A stretch of DNA of 22,839 bases from an uncultured Gammaproteobacteria bacterium (GCA_903866355.1 CAIPNE010000324.1:1-22839), one strand, 5' to 3'. Positions 8,401 to 16,288 are shown, counted from the first letter of the stretch. Notes: generated from the sequence alone by a model not told the origin. Made by a program: numbers and translations.

Positions 8401-8600
8401 AGCGCCCGTCTCGGGTGGGGTGCTGAGGCGCCTAGGTTGTGAGAATTGGCCACTTTGGGACGCGCAGCGTTTAGCGGCGCACCCGCCGCACGAGAACTAG
8501 CGCTGATCCCCCCGCCACAGCTTTTTCGTCGCCCGCGCCCATCGCCGCTGCGATGCCGCGTGCATTTGTCGCACCACACCTTCTGCCGCATTCGATCTTA

Positions 8601-8654
8601 GAGCTTCCCGCACGCAGCCAGCACCGTGCCCTTCGGGGCGCGGGACGGAGGCTC
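8601..8654. ncRNA. Candidate structured RNA element, nested hairpin with UUCG loop
   Basis: GAGCTTCC (8601-8608) pairs with GGAGGCTC (8647-8654), eight base pairs with one G-U. Inside, CCGTGCCC (8624-8631) pairs with GGGCGCGG (8636-8643) across a TTCG tetraloop, also eight pairs with one G-U. The internal loop is asymmetric (15 and 3 bases). A further pairing (8679-8685 with 8752-8758) lies downstream. This could be a small RNA, a processed 3' end of the bepA message or a factor-dependent terminator structure. No known RNA family was recognised, and strand is not certain. Confidence 0.3.
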
Positions 8655-8948
8655 GCGACTTGGCTAGCGTGACGCTTTGTGCCGGGCTCTCGCCACTGCT
8701 GGGTCAGCGTTTGGGCGGTGCTGGTTCACTCGCGGGCGGTCTAGGAGTCCTCCGGCACGCAGTCGGCGCGTTGCGTGGTCTGTTCAGTGTCTTGGGGGGC
8801 GGCGGTCTGAAACCTCGCACGGTGGACCCGCATTTCGTTTGCTGTCAGCGGCTCGCCATGGGGGAGCGACGCCCATGGCGCGAAATTCGTCCGTCTTTGC
8901 CCAAAAAATTTGTGAACAATTGTCAATTTTCGTTTGGGCTTCCGTTTT

Positions 8949-8990
8949 CGTGATTTACGTCACAGTTTGTTTACTTCGACCCTCTAGGAT
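8949..8990 (+). promoter_or_regulatory. CRP/FNR-family-like box and -10 upstream of the small membrane protein
   Basis: CGTGATTTACGTCACA (8949-8964) matches the CRP consensus TGTGA-N6-TCACA in nine of ten arm positions. TAGGAT (8985-8990) matches five of six bases of a -10 hexamer. Counting from that hexamer the start of transcription falls near 8997, placing the centre of the box at about -40.5, within one base of the class II activator position. The leader to the ATG at 9073 would be about 76 bases. The regulator could be Crp, Vfr or another member of the superfamily. Confidence 0.45.
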
Positions 8991-9072
8991 GCATACCACA
9001 TGCGGTGCGGTTCCGACCCTACGAGGAATCACGCTAAACCTTTTGGTCACCTTTGTTGCGGTAGTACCCACA

Positions 9073-9390
9073 ATGAAATTACAAAGAACACTCACAGCGA
9101 CACTCGATAGCCTTGGCGGCATTGCACTGCTCGGTAGCGCGTTGGCGCTGAGCGAGAGTTGGTCAACCTTTGGCGTGTTGGCAGAGGCACACGCGCTGCA
9201 AGCCTTTGGCGTGAGTTTCACGCTGGCACTGGCGGCCTTCGCCAGCGCGCGCGTGGTGCAACTCGCGACCATCGTGCTGATGGCCCCGAAAGCTAACCAA
9301 CGGCGCGCGCCCACCGGCAACCATTCCTACGCGCCCCCAGTTGCCACCGTCGGCATTGCGGTCGAGAGTGTGATGCAGCGAGCCGCCTGA
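9073..9390 (+). CDS. Small hypothetical membrane protein
   Basis: 105 residues, not recognised. Two hydrophobic stretches are visible: SLGGIALLGSALAL at about residues 13-26, and a longer one from ALQAFGVSFTLALAAFA to VVQLATIVLMA at about 41-70. The tail after it is polar and basic (PKANQRRAPTGNHSY), then ends PPVATVGIAVESVMQRAA. Two inner-membrane helices are likely. The ATG at 9073 was chosen because the predicted transcription start (about 8997) lies after the next upstream in-frame ATG (8989); neither has a clear ribosome site. A frame open further 5' to 8677 is not supported. It stands alone between bepA and glgC, with an activator-like site upstream and its own terminator downstream, which argues that it is a real, regulated gene. 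Function is unknown. Confidence 0.55.
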   Translation: MKLQRTLTATLDSLGGIALLGSALALSESWSTFGVLAEAHALQAFGVSFTLALAAFASARVVQLATIVLMAPKANQRRAPTGNHSYAPPVATVGIAVESVMQRAA

Positions 9391-9448
9391 GACCTGTCTC
9401 CGGCTCGCAACCCATCACACAAGTTTGTTGTTGAAACCCCTGCTCTCC

Positions 9449-9470
9449 AGCGCCCCCGTTGGCGCTTTTT
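9449..9470 (+). terminator. Rho-independent terminator after the small membrane protein
   Basis: AGCGCC (9449-9454) and GGCGCT (9461-9466) form a six-pair stem around CCCGTT, followed directly by a T run (9466-9470) and then CTCG. It lies about 60 bases after the stop at 9390 and separates that gene from glgC. Confidence 0.8.
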
Positions 9471-9570
9471 CTCGTAGGCTACGCGGCGTAGCTCAGGCAA
9501 TAATACGGCCTAATTAGTTGCGTTGACCTCCGCAGCGTTCTGCGGCCGGGCTGCGCTCGAGTAGTCGCCG

Positions 9571-10848
9571 ATGAATCGCACAGACATGCCAACCGACAAG
9601 CGTTACGTCAGCCGCCTCACCCGCGAAACACTCGCGCTCATTCTGGCCGGCGGGCGTGGCGATCGCCTACAAGGGCTTACCCGCTGGCGCGCGAAGCCGG
9701 CGGTACCCTTTGGTGGCAAGTTTCGGATCATCGATTTTCCACTGTCCAACTGCGTCAATTCAGGCGTGCGCCGTATCGGTGTGCTAACGCAGTACAAAGC
9801 GCATTCGTTGTTGCGTCATCTGTCCCGGGGCTGGGGGTTTTTGCGTAGCGAGCTGGACGAATTCGTTGAAATTCTCCCCGCCTCGCAGCGCATCGACAAC
9901 GAGTGGTATGCGGGCACGGCGGACGCGGTTTACCAAAATATCGACATCCTGCGGGCACACGCCCCGACCTATGTGCTGCTATTGGCCGGCGATCACATCT
10001 ACAAAATGGACTACGGCCAGATGATCGCTTTCCACTATGAGCAAAAGGCCGATATGACCATCGGCTGCATTGAAGTGCCCGTGGCGGAAGCCTCTGCCTT
10101 TGGGGTGATGAGCATCGATGAGACTTACCGCATCCGCGAATTCGCTGAAAAGCCCTCGACGCCCCAAACTCTGCCTGGACGCAGTGACTTGGCACTGGCG
10201 TCCATGGGTATTTATATTTTCAACACGCAGTTTCTCTACGAGCAACTGATTAAAGATCGCGATACTCCGGGCTCTAGCCACGATTTTGGCAAAGATATCA
10301 TTCCAGCCGTGATCGGCCCGCATCGCGTGGTTGCCTATCCTTTCCGCAATCCCGCCGACGACGGCGCGGCTTACTGGCGTGATGTTGGCACCGTGGATGC
10401 TTATTACCGCGCCAACATGGAGTTGTTGGCGGTCACACCGCCGCTGGATCTCTACGATCGCAACTGGCCTATCTGGACTTTCCAGGAGCAGGTTCCGCCG
10501 GCGAAGTTCGTGTTCAACGACGATGGTCGGCGGGGCCACGCAGTGGACTCGATGGTGTCGGGAGGCTGCATTATTTCTGGGGCTCAGGTGGTGCAATCGC
10601 TGCTGTTTTCGAACGTGCGGGTTGAGCTCGGCAGCGAACTCCACGGCTGTGTGGTATTGCCCAACGTACGGATTGCGAAGGGTTGTCGCATCCGCCGGGC
10701 AGTGATCGACCGCGGCTGCGACATCGGCGCCGATACCATCATCGGTTTTGATCCCAAGGACGATGAACAGCGTTTCTACGTCAGCCCCGAAGGGGTGGTG
10801 CTAGTCACCCCGGAATCGCTCGGTCAATCACGGCATTTGGTGCGCTGA
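9571..10848 (+). CDS. glgC: Glucose-1-phosphate adenylyltransferase (ADP-glucose pyrophosphorylase)
   Basis: 425 residues, the usual length for proteobacterial GlgC. It makes ADP-glucose and PPi from ATP and glucose 1-phosphate, the committed step of glycogen synthesis in the cytoplasm. LALILAGGRGDRL (residues 21-33) is the nucleotide-binding loop, preceded by the YVSRLTRETL segment equivalent to the N-terminal regulatory region. KPAVPFGGKFRIIDFPLSNC, WYAGTADAVYQN, LLLAGDHIYKMDY and FAEKP follow (the last with the Lys that contacts glucose 1-phosphate), then YWRDVGT. The C-terminal part is the left-handed beta-helix (SGGCIISG, NVRVELGSELHGCVVLPNVRI). The leader contains a perfect hairpin CCGCAG/CTGCGG (9530-9545). 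The ATG at 9571 lacks a strong ribosome site; Met6 is an alternative start. It converges on glgP with a 10-bp gap. Confidence 0.97.
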   Translation: MNRTDMPTDKRYVSRLTRETLALILAGGRGDRLQGLTRWRAKPAVPFGGKFRIIDFPLSNCVNSGVRRIGVLTQYKAHSLLRHLSRGWGFLRSELDEFVEILPASQRIDNEWYAGTADAVYQNIDILRAHAPTYVLLLAGDHIYKMDYGQMIAFHYEQKADMTIGCIEVPVAEASAFGVMSIDETYRIREFAEKPSTPQTLPGRSDLALASMGIYIFNTQFLYEQLIKDRDTPGSSHDFGKDIIPAVIGPHRVVAYPFRNPADDGAAYWRDVGTVDAYYRANMELLAVTPPLDLYDRNWPIWTFQEQVPPAKFVFNDDGRRGHAVDSMVSGGCIISGAQVVQSLLFSNVRVELGSELHGCVVLPNVRIAKGCRIRRAVIDRGCDIGADTIIGFDPKDDEQRFYVSPEGVVLVTPESLGQSRHLVR

Positions 10849-10858
10849 TGGTCGGGGC

Positions 10859-13423
10859 TCACAACCAGCGCATGCAGCCCATTTCGAAGCGATGCGCAAG
10901 CCCTGGATGGGCGGGGAATGCGCGCAAACGCAGCGCTGCGAGTCCTGATAGCCGTGGCTGCAGGGTCAGTGCATAGGTCATTTCCGGCGTTGCTTCGCCA
11001 TCAATGACCGCAAGGCGATGGGTTTCCAGCGTAGTGAATTCGCCGTCGGCCCCCATGCTGCCGAGCTGACATTCCAGCGTGATGTCCTCGGGCTGGAGTT
11101 GCGCCAAGCCAACCGCCACCGTTAACCGAAACGAGCCGCCCGTAGAGAGGGCGGCCGGCGGCCCCTCGACCAGACGTAAGGTGACCCTAGGCCAAGCCGC
11201 GCGGACGCGCTGTTTCCAAGTGGCGAGTGCCCGCGCCTGGGCGTAGTCATTGGCCACCAGCGAACGTGCGTGGCGCGCTGCCGGCGCATAAAAATTCTCG
11301 GTGTACTGGAGCACTTGGCGCTCGGCGTTGAAACGCGGTAGCACGGTGCGCTGCGAGGCTTTGGCCAGCCGCACCCAAGATTCTGAATGACCACGCCAAC
11401 CGCGATCGAAATAGCTGGGCTTGGCGACCTCAAATAGCACCCGACAAATTTCCTCGGCCTCCAGCCGATTGCGCTCGTGTTCGGGTAGTTGGTGACCCAT
11501 CGGCGCAATGCCGTAGCCGTTATCGCCGGTGAAACCTTCGGCCCACCAGCCATCCAGAATGGACAGATGCACGGCCCCGTTCATGGCCGCTTTCATGCCC
11601 GAGGTGCCACTGGCTTCCAGCGGGTATTCCGGGTTGTTGAGCCAGATATCCACCCCGGTCACCAAGTGCCGTGCCAGCGCGATGTCGTAGTTTTCAATCA
11701 GAAATAAGCGGCCGCTGAAACGCGGCTGGAGGGAGAATTCGTGGAGTGCGCGGATGAGGTCCTGACCGCCGGTATCGCGCGCATGCGCTTTGCCTGCAAA
11801 CAGCAGAATGACTGGGCGCTCTTCGTCGTCGAGCAGGCGCGCCAAGCGATCGGGATCGGTCAGCAACAACGTGGCGCGTTTGTAGGTGGCGAAGCGCCGT
11901 GCAAAACCCACCAACAGGGGGTCGTGCGTGGGCGACAGCCGCCGCAAGCGCTGCGCGATATTGGCTGGGGCGAGCCCATAGCGCGTGTACTGGCGGGTTA
12001 GCCGCTCGCGGAGGTGTTCCATTAAATCGAGTTTCAGCAGCTGCCGTACGCTCCACCAAGTGTGGTCGGGAAGTTCATCGATACGCTGCCAATACGCCGT
12101 GTTGCACAGTTCGTTGCGCCACTGACGACCAAAGCGCAGGTCGAACAGATTCATCCACGAGGGGGCCAGAAAAGTGTGGGTATGTACGCCGTTAGTCACA
12201 TGGGAGATGGGGTTCTCCGATGGGCTGATTTCCGGCCAGATAAAGCATTCGTTGCGCGAGGCCACGGTGCCGTGAACGGCGCTCACCCCATTGTGGAAGC
12301 GCGAACCACGGATGGCCAGCGAGGTCTGGTTGAAGCCCCCGGAATCGAGAGGGGTTTCGCCCAGTGCGAAGACGCCTTGTTCACTGACGCCTAAATCCTC
12401 GATGAGCTTGGGGAAATAGCGCCGCATGAGGTCGTGTGAGAAAACATCGTGGCCGGCCGGTACGGGCGTGTGGGTGGTGAATACCGTGGCGGCGGCGACG
12501 ACCTCTAACGCGCTGTCAAAATCGAGCCCCGTTCTGAGCAATTCGCGGATTCGCTCCAACACCATAAATGCGGCGTGCCCTTCGTTGATGTGCCAGACGC
12601 TTGGGGCGATACCCAGTGCGCGTAAGGCGCGTACGCCGCCGATGCCCAGCACAATTTCTTGGGCAATGCGCATTTCCGCCTCACCCCCATAGAGTTCATG
12701 GGTGATGTGGCGGTCATCTGCGGAATTGGTGTCCAGATCGGTGTCGAGGAGAATGATCTGCAGTTCGCCGAGTGTGCCAATCCAGGCGCGGATGGCGACA
12801 TCTCGGCCTAGCAGATCCACGTGCAGGCGCAGCGGGGCGCCAGTGGGATCCTGCGCCTCGGTAAAGGCCAGATCTTGACTCTGCACCGGCAGATACTGCA
12901 TGTGCTGCCGACCTTCGGCATCAATTTCCTGCCGCAAATAACCGGCGCGATAAAATAAACCCACGGCCACAAACGGCAGTCGCAGATCGCTGGCCGCCTT
13001 ACAATGATCGCCAGCCAGCACACCCAAGCCGCCGGCATACAGCGGCAGACTTTCGTGCAGGCCATATTCGGCGCAGAAATAGGCCACCAGATCGTGCTCG
13101 GGATCTAATTGCTTGAGCACCCGTGCGTCGCGGGGCTTGTGCAAATAGCTGCCGTACGCCGAGAGTACGGCTTCGTAATCTTGCAAATACACCGGGTTGG
13201 TCGCCGCGACGGCGAGTCGTTCGGGCGACACGCGGCGCAAAAACATTTTGGGGTTGTGACCACAGGCGTTCCAGAGTTCGCGGTCTAAGTTCGCGAACAA
13301 ATTTTGAATGCGCCGGTCCCAAGTGTAAGAAAGGTCTTCTGCCAGCGTGGTCAAACGTGCCAGCGAGCTGGGGATGACGGGCTGAATTTCAAACTGAAAG
13401 CAGGTGGGTGGGCGGTGTTGCAT
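10859..13423 (-). CDS. glgP: Alpha-glucan phosphorylase (GT35, DUF3417-containing type)
   Basis: About 854 residues from the ATG at 13421-13423. It releases glucose 1-phosphate from glycogen or maltodextrin using phosphate and PLP. The N-terminal region (LARLTTLAEDLSYTWDRRIQ through FLRRV) is the DUF3417 domain of the short bacterial/archaeal phosphorylase subgroup, distinct from the E. coli type. YFCAEYGLHESLPLYAGGLG, HINEGHAAFM and FTTHTPVPAGHD follow. The PLP lysine is Lys611 in EASGTSGMKAAMNG, followed by GAVHLSILDGWWAEGF. A C-terminal beta-rich extension (from about residue 750) is usual for this subgroup. The frame is open 17 codons further upstream to a GTG at 13474, but the homology pattern begins at MQHRPPTCFQFEI, so the inner ATG is preferred. 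It is divergent from glgA; possible anaerobic control is noted at 13526-13566. Confidence 0.95.
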   Translation of the reverse strand: MQHRPPTCFQFEIQPVIPSSLARLTTLAEDLSYTWDRRIQNLFANLDRELWNACGHNPKMFLRRVSPERLAVAATNPVYLQDYEAVLSAYGSYLHKPRDARVLKQLDPEHDLVAYFCAEYGLHESLPLYAGGLGVLAGDHCKAASDLRLPFVAVGLFYRAGYLRQEIDAEGRQHMQYLPVQSQDLAFTEAQDPTGAPLRLHVDLLGRDVAIRAWIGTLGELQIILLDTDLDTNSADDRHITHELYGGEAEMRIAQEIVLGIGGVRALRALGIAPSVWHINEGHAAFMVLERIRELLRTGLDFDSALEVVAAATVFTTHTPVPAGHDVFSHDLMRRYFPKLIEDLGVSEQGVFALGETPLDSGGFNQTSLAIRGSRFHNGVSAVHGTVASRNECFIWPEISPSENPISHVTNGVHTHTFLAPSWMNLFDLRFGRQWRNELCNTAYWQRIDELPDHTWWSVRQLLKLDLMEHLRERLTRQYTRYGLAPANIAQRLRRLSPTHDPLLVGFARRFATYKRATLLLTDPDRLARLLDDEERPVILLFAGKAHARDTGGQDLIRALHEFSLQPRFSGRLFLIENYDIALARHLVTGVDIWLNNPEYPLEASGTSGMKAAMNGAVHLSILDGWWAEGFTGDNGYGIAPMGHQLPEHERNRLEAEEICRVLFEVAKPSYFDRGWRGHSESWVRLAKASQRTVLPRFNAERQVLQYTENFYAPAARHARSLVANDYAQARALATWKQRVRAAWPRVTLRLVEGPPAALSTGGSFRLTVAVGLAQLQPEDITLECQLGSMGADGEFTTLETHRLAVIDGEATPEMTYALTLQPRLSGLAALRLRAFPAHPGLAHRFEMGCMRWL

Positions 13424-13525
13424 GGTCTTTAATCTCGGGGTCGACGCCGTCGGTTCTCGCATCCTTCGCGCCACTCAGGCTACGCCGCGCAAGTGACTTA
13501 TCCCACAGTTTACGCAAGGGGCGGC

Positions 13526-13566
13526 AGGCTAGCAGCCGGCGCGACGCAATTTTTGAGTATTATCAA
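13526..13566 (-). promoter_or_regulatory. FNR/ANR-like box with extended -10, possible glgP promoter
   Basis: TTGAGTATTATCAA (13553-13566) matches TTGAT-N4-ATCAA in nine of ten positions. Read on the minus strand (TTGATAATACTCAA) it is followed by TGCTAGCCT, whose TAGCCT (13526-13531) is a modest -10 preceded by the extended TG. That hexamer puts transcription start near 13519 and the box centre at about -40.5, close to the class II FNR position, with a leader of roughly 95 bases to the glgP ATG. The same box ends four bases before the glgA ATG, so a bound regulator could also affect glgA. Confidence 0.4.
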
Positions 13567-13569
13567 ACC

Positions 13570-14979
13570 ATGAAACGGGTTCTTTTCGTCGCCAGCGAAG
13601 CCTCACCCTTCGCCCACACTGGCGGGCTCGGTGAGGTTTGCGGCAGTTTGCCCAAAAGCCTTGCGCAACGTGGGTGCGAGGTAAAGCTGGTGCTGCCAGC
13701 TTATCGCGCCATCAAGGCCGCCTATCCCAATCTCCCCGTCTACCGCACGCTGCCCTTGCCGGGTCAGCCGAGCGAGTGTTCCATATTGCGTCTGCCGCTC
13801 GCCCCAAGACTCGACTTGTGGCTGGTAGACGTGCCCGTTTTTTTCGATCGACCCGGTGGTCCGTATGCGGATGCCGCAGGACGCGAGTGGCACGATAATC
13901 CTCACCGCTTTGCCTGCTTTGCGCGCGCAGTGGTTGGGCTCGCCGAAGATCCTGCATGGCGGCCAGATGTCGTCCATTGCAACGACTGGCCGACCGGTCT
14001 AGTCCCCGCGTTGCTGTCCACCCGCCCGCAGGCTCCGCCCAGCGTGTTTACCATCCACAATCTCGCGTTCGCCGGGCTGTGCGATCGCGATACTTTCGAG
14101 CAACTGCAATTGCCGCCGGAATGGTGGCATTACGAGCGCTTAGAATTTCACGGCAGCGGTTCGTTCCTCAAAGGTGGCTTAGCGTTTGCCGAGCGTTTGA
14201 CCACCGTTAGCCCCACTTACGCGCAGGAGATCCTCACGCCTGCGTTGGGACAGGGTTTGGATGGTTTGTTGCGTCATCGAGCGAATGCGCTGAGCGGCAT
14301 TCTCAATGGCATCGACACCGACATCTGGGACCCGGCGACAGATCCCTTGCTGGTGGCAAATTTCAGCGTCGCCGAGTTGGCGGCCCGCGTACCCAATAAA
14401 GTGGCGCTGCAAGCGTGTTTCGGCTTGGCCGAGGGACCGGATGCGCTGCTGCTGGGCATGGTGAGCCGGTTGACGGATCAAAAGGGTATCGATTTGCTGC
14501 TGGAGGTTTTGCCGGCGCTGGTGGGAGAAGGTTTCCAATGCGTGATATTGGGCAGCGGCGAGCCGGCGCTCGAAGCGGCTCTGAGCACGCTCGCCGCGCG
14601 GTATCCGCGGGCCGTCGGGGTACGTTTCGGTTATGACACTGAGCTTGCGCATCAAATTTTTGCCGGGGCTGACGCGGTGGTGATGCCCTCGCGCTTCGAA
14701 CCCTGCGGGTTGTCCCAACTCTATAGTCAGCGCTATGGCGCGCTACCGATAGTCCGTCGTACCGGGGGGCTGCACGACAGCGTGCGCGATGGCCAGACCG
14801 GCTTTTTGTTTGAGAAGGCCCGTCCAGAGGCACTGCTGGCGGCACTGCGCCGCGCCGCCGCAGTGTGGCGCCAGCCCCAGCGCTGGCGAGCACTGCAATT
14901 GGCGGGGATGGCCGAAGACTTTTCTTGGGACCGCAGTGCTGGGGAATATCTGGCGCTGTATCACTCGCTAGGACACTGA
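13570..14979 (+). CDS. glgA: Glycogen synthase (ADP-glucose, GT5)
   Basis: 469 residues from the ATG at 13570, which begins MKRVLFVASEASPF as GlgA proteins do; the frame is open upstream to 13408 but that part overlaps glgP and has no family match. The enzyme adds glucose from ADP-glucose to the non-reducing end of alpha-1,4-glucan in the cytoplasm. Conserved blocks are VVHCNDWPTGLVPALL, FTIHNLAFAG, LTTVSPTYAQEI, LNGIDTDIWDP, GMVSRLTDQKGIDLL, and MPSRFEPCGLSQLYSQRYG followed by PIVRRTGGL, with the catalytic-region Glu in FEPCGL. The N-terminal K-x-G-G-L motif reads HTGGL (His18), losing the Lys that in E. coli (Lys15) contacts ADP-glucose. No Shine-Dalgarno is visible; TATTAT sits seven bases before the ATG inside the FNR-like box. 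The dehydratase follows 18 bases downstream. Confidence 0.95.
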   Translation: MKRVLFVASEASPFAHTGGLGEVCGSLPKSLAQRGCEVKLVLPAYRAIKAAYPNLPVYRTLPLPGQPSECSILRLPLAPRLDLWLVDVPVFFDRPGGPYADAAGREWHDNPHRFACFARAVVGLAEDPAWRPDVVHCNDWPTGLVPALLSTRPQAPPSVFTIHNLAFAGLCDRDTFEQLQLPPEWWHYERLEFHGSGSFLKGGLAFAERLTTVSPTYAQEILTPALGQGLDGLLRHRANALSGILNGIDTDIWDPATDPLLVANFSVAELAARVPNKVALQACFGLAEGPDALLLGMVSRLTDQKGIDLLLEVLPALVGEGFQCVILGSGEPALEAALSTLAARYPRAVGVRFGYDTELAHQIFAGADAVVMPSRFEPCGLSQLYSQRYGALPIVRRTGGLHDSVRDGQTGFLFEKARPEALLAALRRAAAVWRQPQRWRALQLAGMAEDFSWDRSAGEYLALYHSLGH

Positions 14980-14997
14980 GCTTGCTAGGGAGCCTCT

Positions 14998-15960
14998 ATG
15001 CACTTACCGACGCTCCTGGAAATAGAAGCCGCGGCCGAGGTCATTCGGCCTTACTGCCCGCCAACCCCCCAATATGCTTGGCCGTTACTCGCTGCCCGCG
15101 CTGGCAGGGAGGTCTGGGTCAAACACGAGAATCACACGCCTATCGGTGCCTTTAAGGTGCGCGGTGGCCTTTATTATTTACATTGCTTACGGGCAGCGGG
15201 GGGCGCTAGTGCGGGCTTGGTGAGCGCGACTCGGGGTAATCATGGGCAGAGTCTGGCGTTAGCAGGGCGGGTTTTCGATTGCCCGGTGACGATCGTGGTG
15301 CCCCACGGAAACAGTCTTGAAAAGAACGCGGCGATGCGTGCGCTAGGGGCGCAACTCATCGAGGCGGGCAGCGATTTTGAGGACGCCCGCCAGGTCGCCA
15401 GCGAACTCGCCCGCACGCAGGGCCTGACGATGGTCTCACCCTTTGAGCGTGACTTAGTCTGTGGGGTCGCCACTTATGGACTGGAATTTTTTCGTCACGC
15501 GCCGCCCTTGGCGGCGGTTTACGTTGGCGTTGGGATGGGCTCGGGTGCGTGCGGCCTGATTGCCGCGCGCGATGCCTTGGGGTTAACGACCGACATCGTG
15601 GGGGTGGTGGCGGCCGGAGCGCCCGCGTATGCCCTGTCTTTTAGCGCCGGCGAGGTGGTGTGTACGCCGCGCGCCGAGACGCTGGCGGATGGTCTGGCTT
15701 GCCGCACGCCTGCACCGGCGGCCTTGGCCATTCTGCGGGCCGGTGCCGCGCGCATCATCCCCGTGAGCGAGACCGAAATCACTCACGCCATGCGGGCCTA
15801 TTACACGGACACGCATAATCTCGCCGAAGGTGCCGGTGCGGCAGGTCTCGCCGGCTTACTGCTGGAGGGGGGCCGGTACGGTGACCGGCCGGTGGGCGTG
15901 GTGCTGAGCGGCGGTAACGTGGATGCCGCGACTTTCGCAGCCATCCTCAGCGCCGCTTAA
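14998..15960 (+). CDS. Threonine/serine dehydratase-like PLP enzyme (fold type II)
   Basis: 320 residues with the tryptophan-synthase-beta (fold type II) pattern. HENHTPIGAFKVRGG at residues 43-57 holds the PLP Lys53. SATRGNHGQSLALAG at about 79-93 is the substrate-carboxylate loop (the family's S-x-GNHxQ), and GVGMGSGACGL at about 177-187 is the phosphate-binding glycine loop. LSGGNVD near the C terminus contacts the PLP ring. Members deaminate L-threonine or L-serine to 2-oxoacids; related enzymes act on hydroxyaspartate or in ectoine breakdown, so the substrate is not fixed. It lacks the C-terminal ACT regulatory domain of biosynthetic IlvA. AGGGAG lies about eight bases before the ATG, a good ribosome site. 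It starts 18 bases after glgA and may be cotranscribed, although no metabolic link is obvious. Its stop is 10 bp from that of the next, convergent gene. Confidence 0.88.
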   Translation: MHLPTLLEIEAAAEVIRPYCPPTPQYAWPLLAARAGREVWVKHENHTPIGAFKVRGGLYYLHCLRAAGGASAGLVSATRGNHGQSLALAGRVFDCPVTIVVPHGNSLEKNAAMRALGAQLIEAGSDFEDARQVASELARTQGLTMVSPFERDLVCGVATYGLEFFRHAPPLAAVYVGVGMGSGACGLIAARDALGLTTDIVGVVAAGAPAYALSFSAGEVVCTPRAETLADGLACRTPAPAALAILRAGAARIIPVSETEITHAMRAYYTDTHNLAEGAGAAGLAGLLLEGGRYGDRPVGVVLSGGNVDAATFAAILSAA

Positions 15961-15970
15961 CGACAGCCGT

Positions 15971-16288
15971 TTAGGGCGCTGGCTGTTTCGCTAGCGCAGC
16001 TTTGAGTTCTGCCTTGAGCCGCGACTGGCCCTCACGTTCCATTTGGTCGGCTTCTTTGGAGCAGTAGTCCAAACCTTTCGCCCCGGTGGCCTTGCAGTAA
16101 TTGCGCTTGGCTTCCACGCGCGACTCCAACATGCTGAGCTTGGCTTCGTAGACGTCCTGAGGCGAGCTGGTATGGACCACGGGGCGACCATCCTGTGGCG
16201 CGTCATCCTTTTCTTCGTCATCGGCCCACGCATTCGACAGGGTCAGAAAAACGGTCGCCACGATCGCGAGGCTGAGCACTTTGTGCAT
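15971..16288 (-). CDS. Small secreted protein of unknown function
   Basis: 105 residues from the ATG at 16286-16288; the frame is open further upstream but the signal sequence decides the start. MHKVLSLAIVATVFLTLSNAWA is a clear Sec signal peptide with a likely cut after AWA, leaving a mature part of about 83 residues. It begins very acidic (DDEEKDDAPQDG), and two cysteines follow in NYCKATGAKGLDYC, which could form a disulfide in the periplasm. The C-terminal half (KEADQMEREGQSRLKAELKAALAKQ) is charged and probably helical. I do not recognise a family. The neighbour downstream is convergent (10-bp gap), so it is a single-gene unit. Intact frame, signal peptide and paired cysteines support a real gene. 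Confidence 0.7.
   Translation of the reverse strand: MHKVLSLAIVATVFLTLSNAWADDEEKDDAPQDGRPVVHTSSPQDVYEAKLSMLESRVEAKRNYCKATGAKGLDYCSKEADQMEREGQSRLKAELKAALAKQPAP

Larger units (their letters stand above)
8401..9072. other. 672-bp gap without a convincing gene
   Basis: The stretch after bepA is GC-rich up to about 8880 and then becomes AT-rich (AAAAAATTTGTGAACAATTG at 8903-8922 and on). Open frames exist here on both strands (for example 8660-8953 plus and 8741-8926 minus) but have no ribosome site and no recognisable domain, and their composition looks random. What I can support inside it is a nested hairpin (8601-8654), a long-range pairing GTGCCGG (8679-8685) with CCGGCAC (8752-8758), and a regulatory region just before the gene at 9073. 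Confidence 0.5.

Noticed and set aside
8660..8953. Plus-strand open frame of 97 codons in the gap after bepA, and an overlapping minus-strand frame at 8741-8926
   Set aside because: Neither has a ribosome site or domain, both overlap the hairpin region or regulatory sequence, and the products look like random GC-rich translation.
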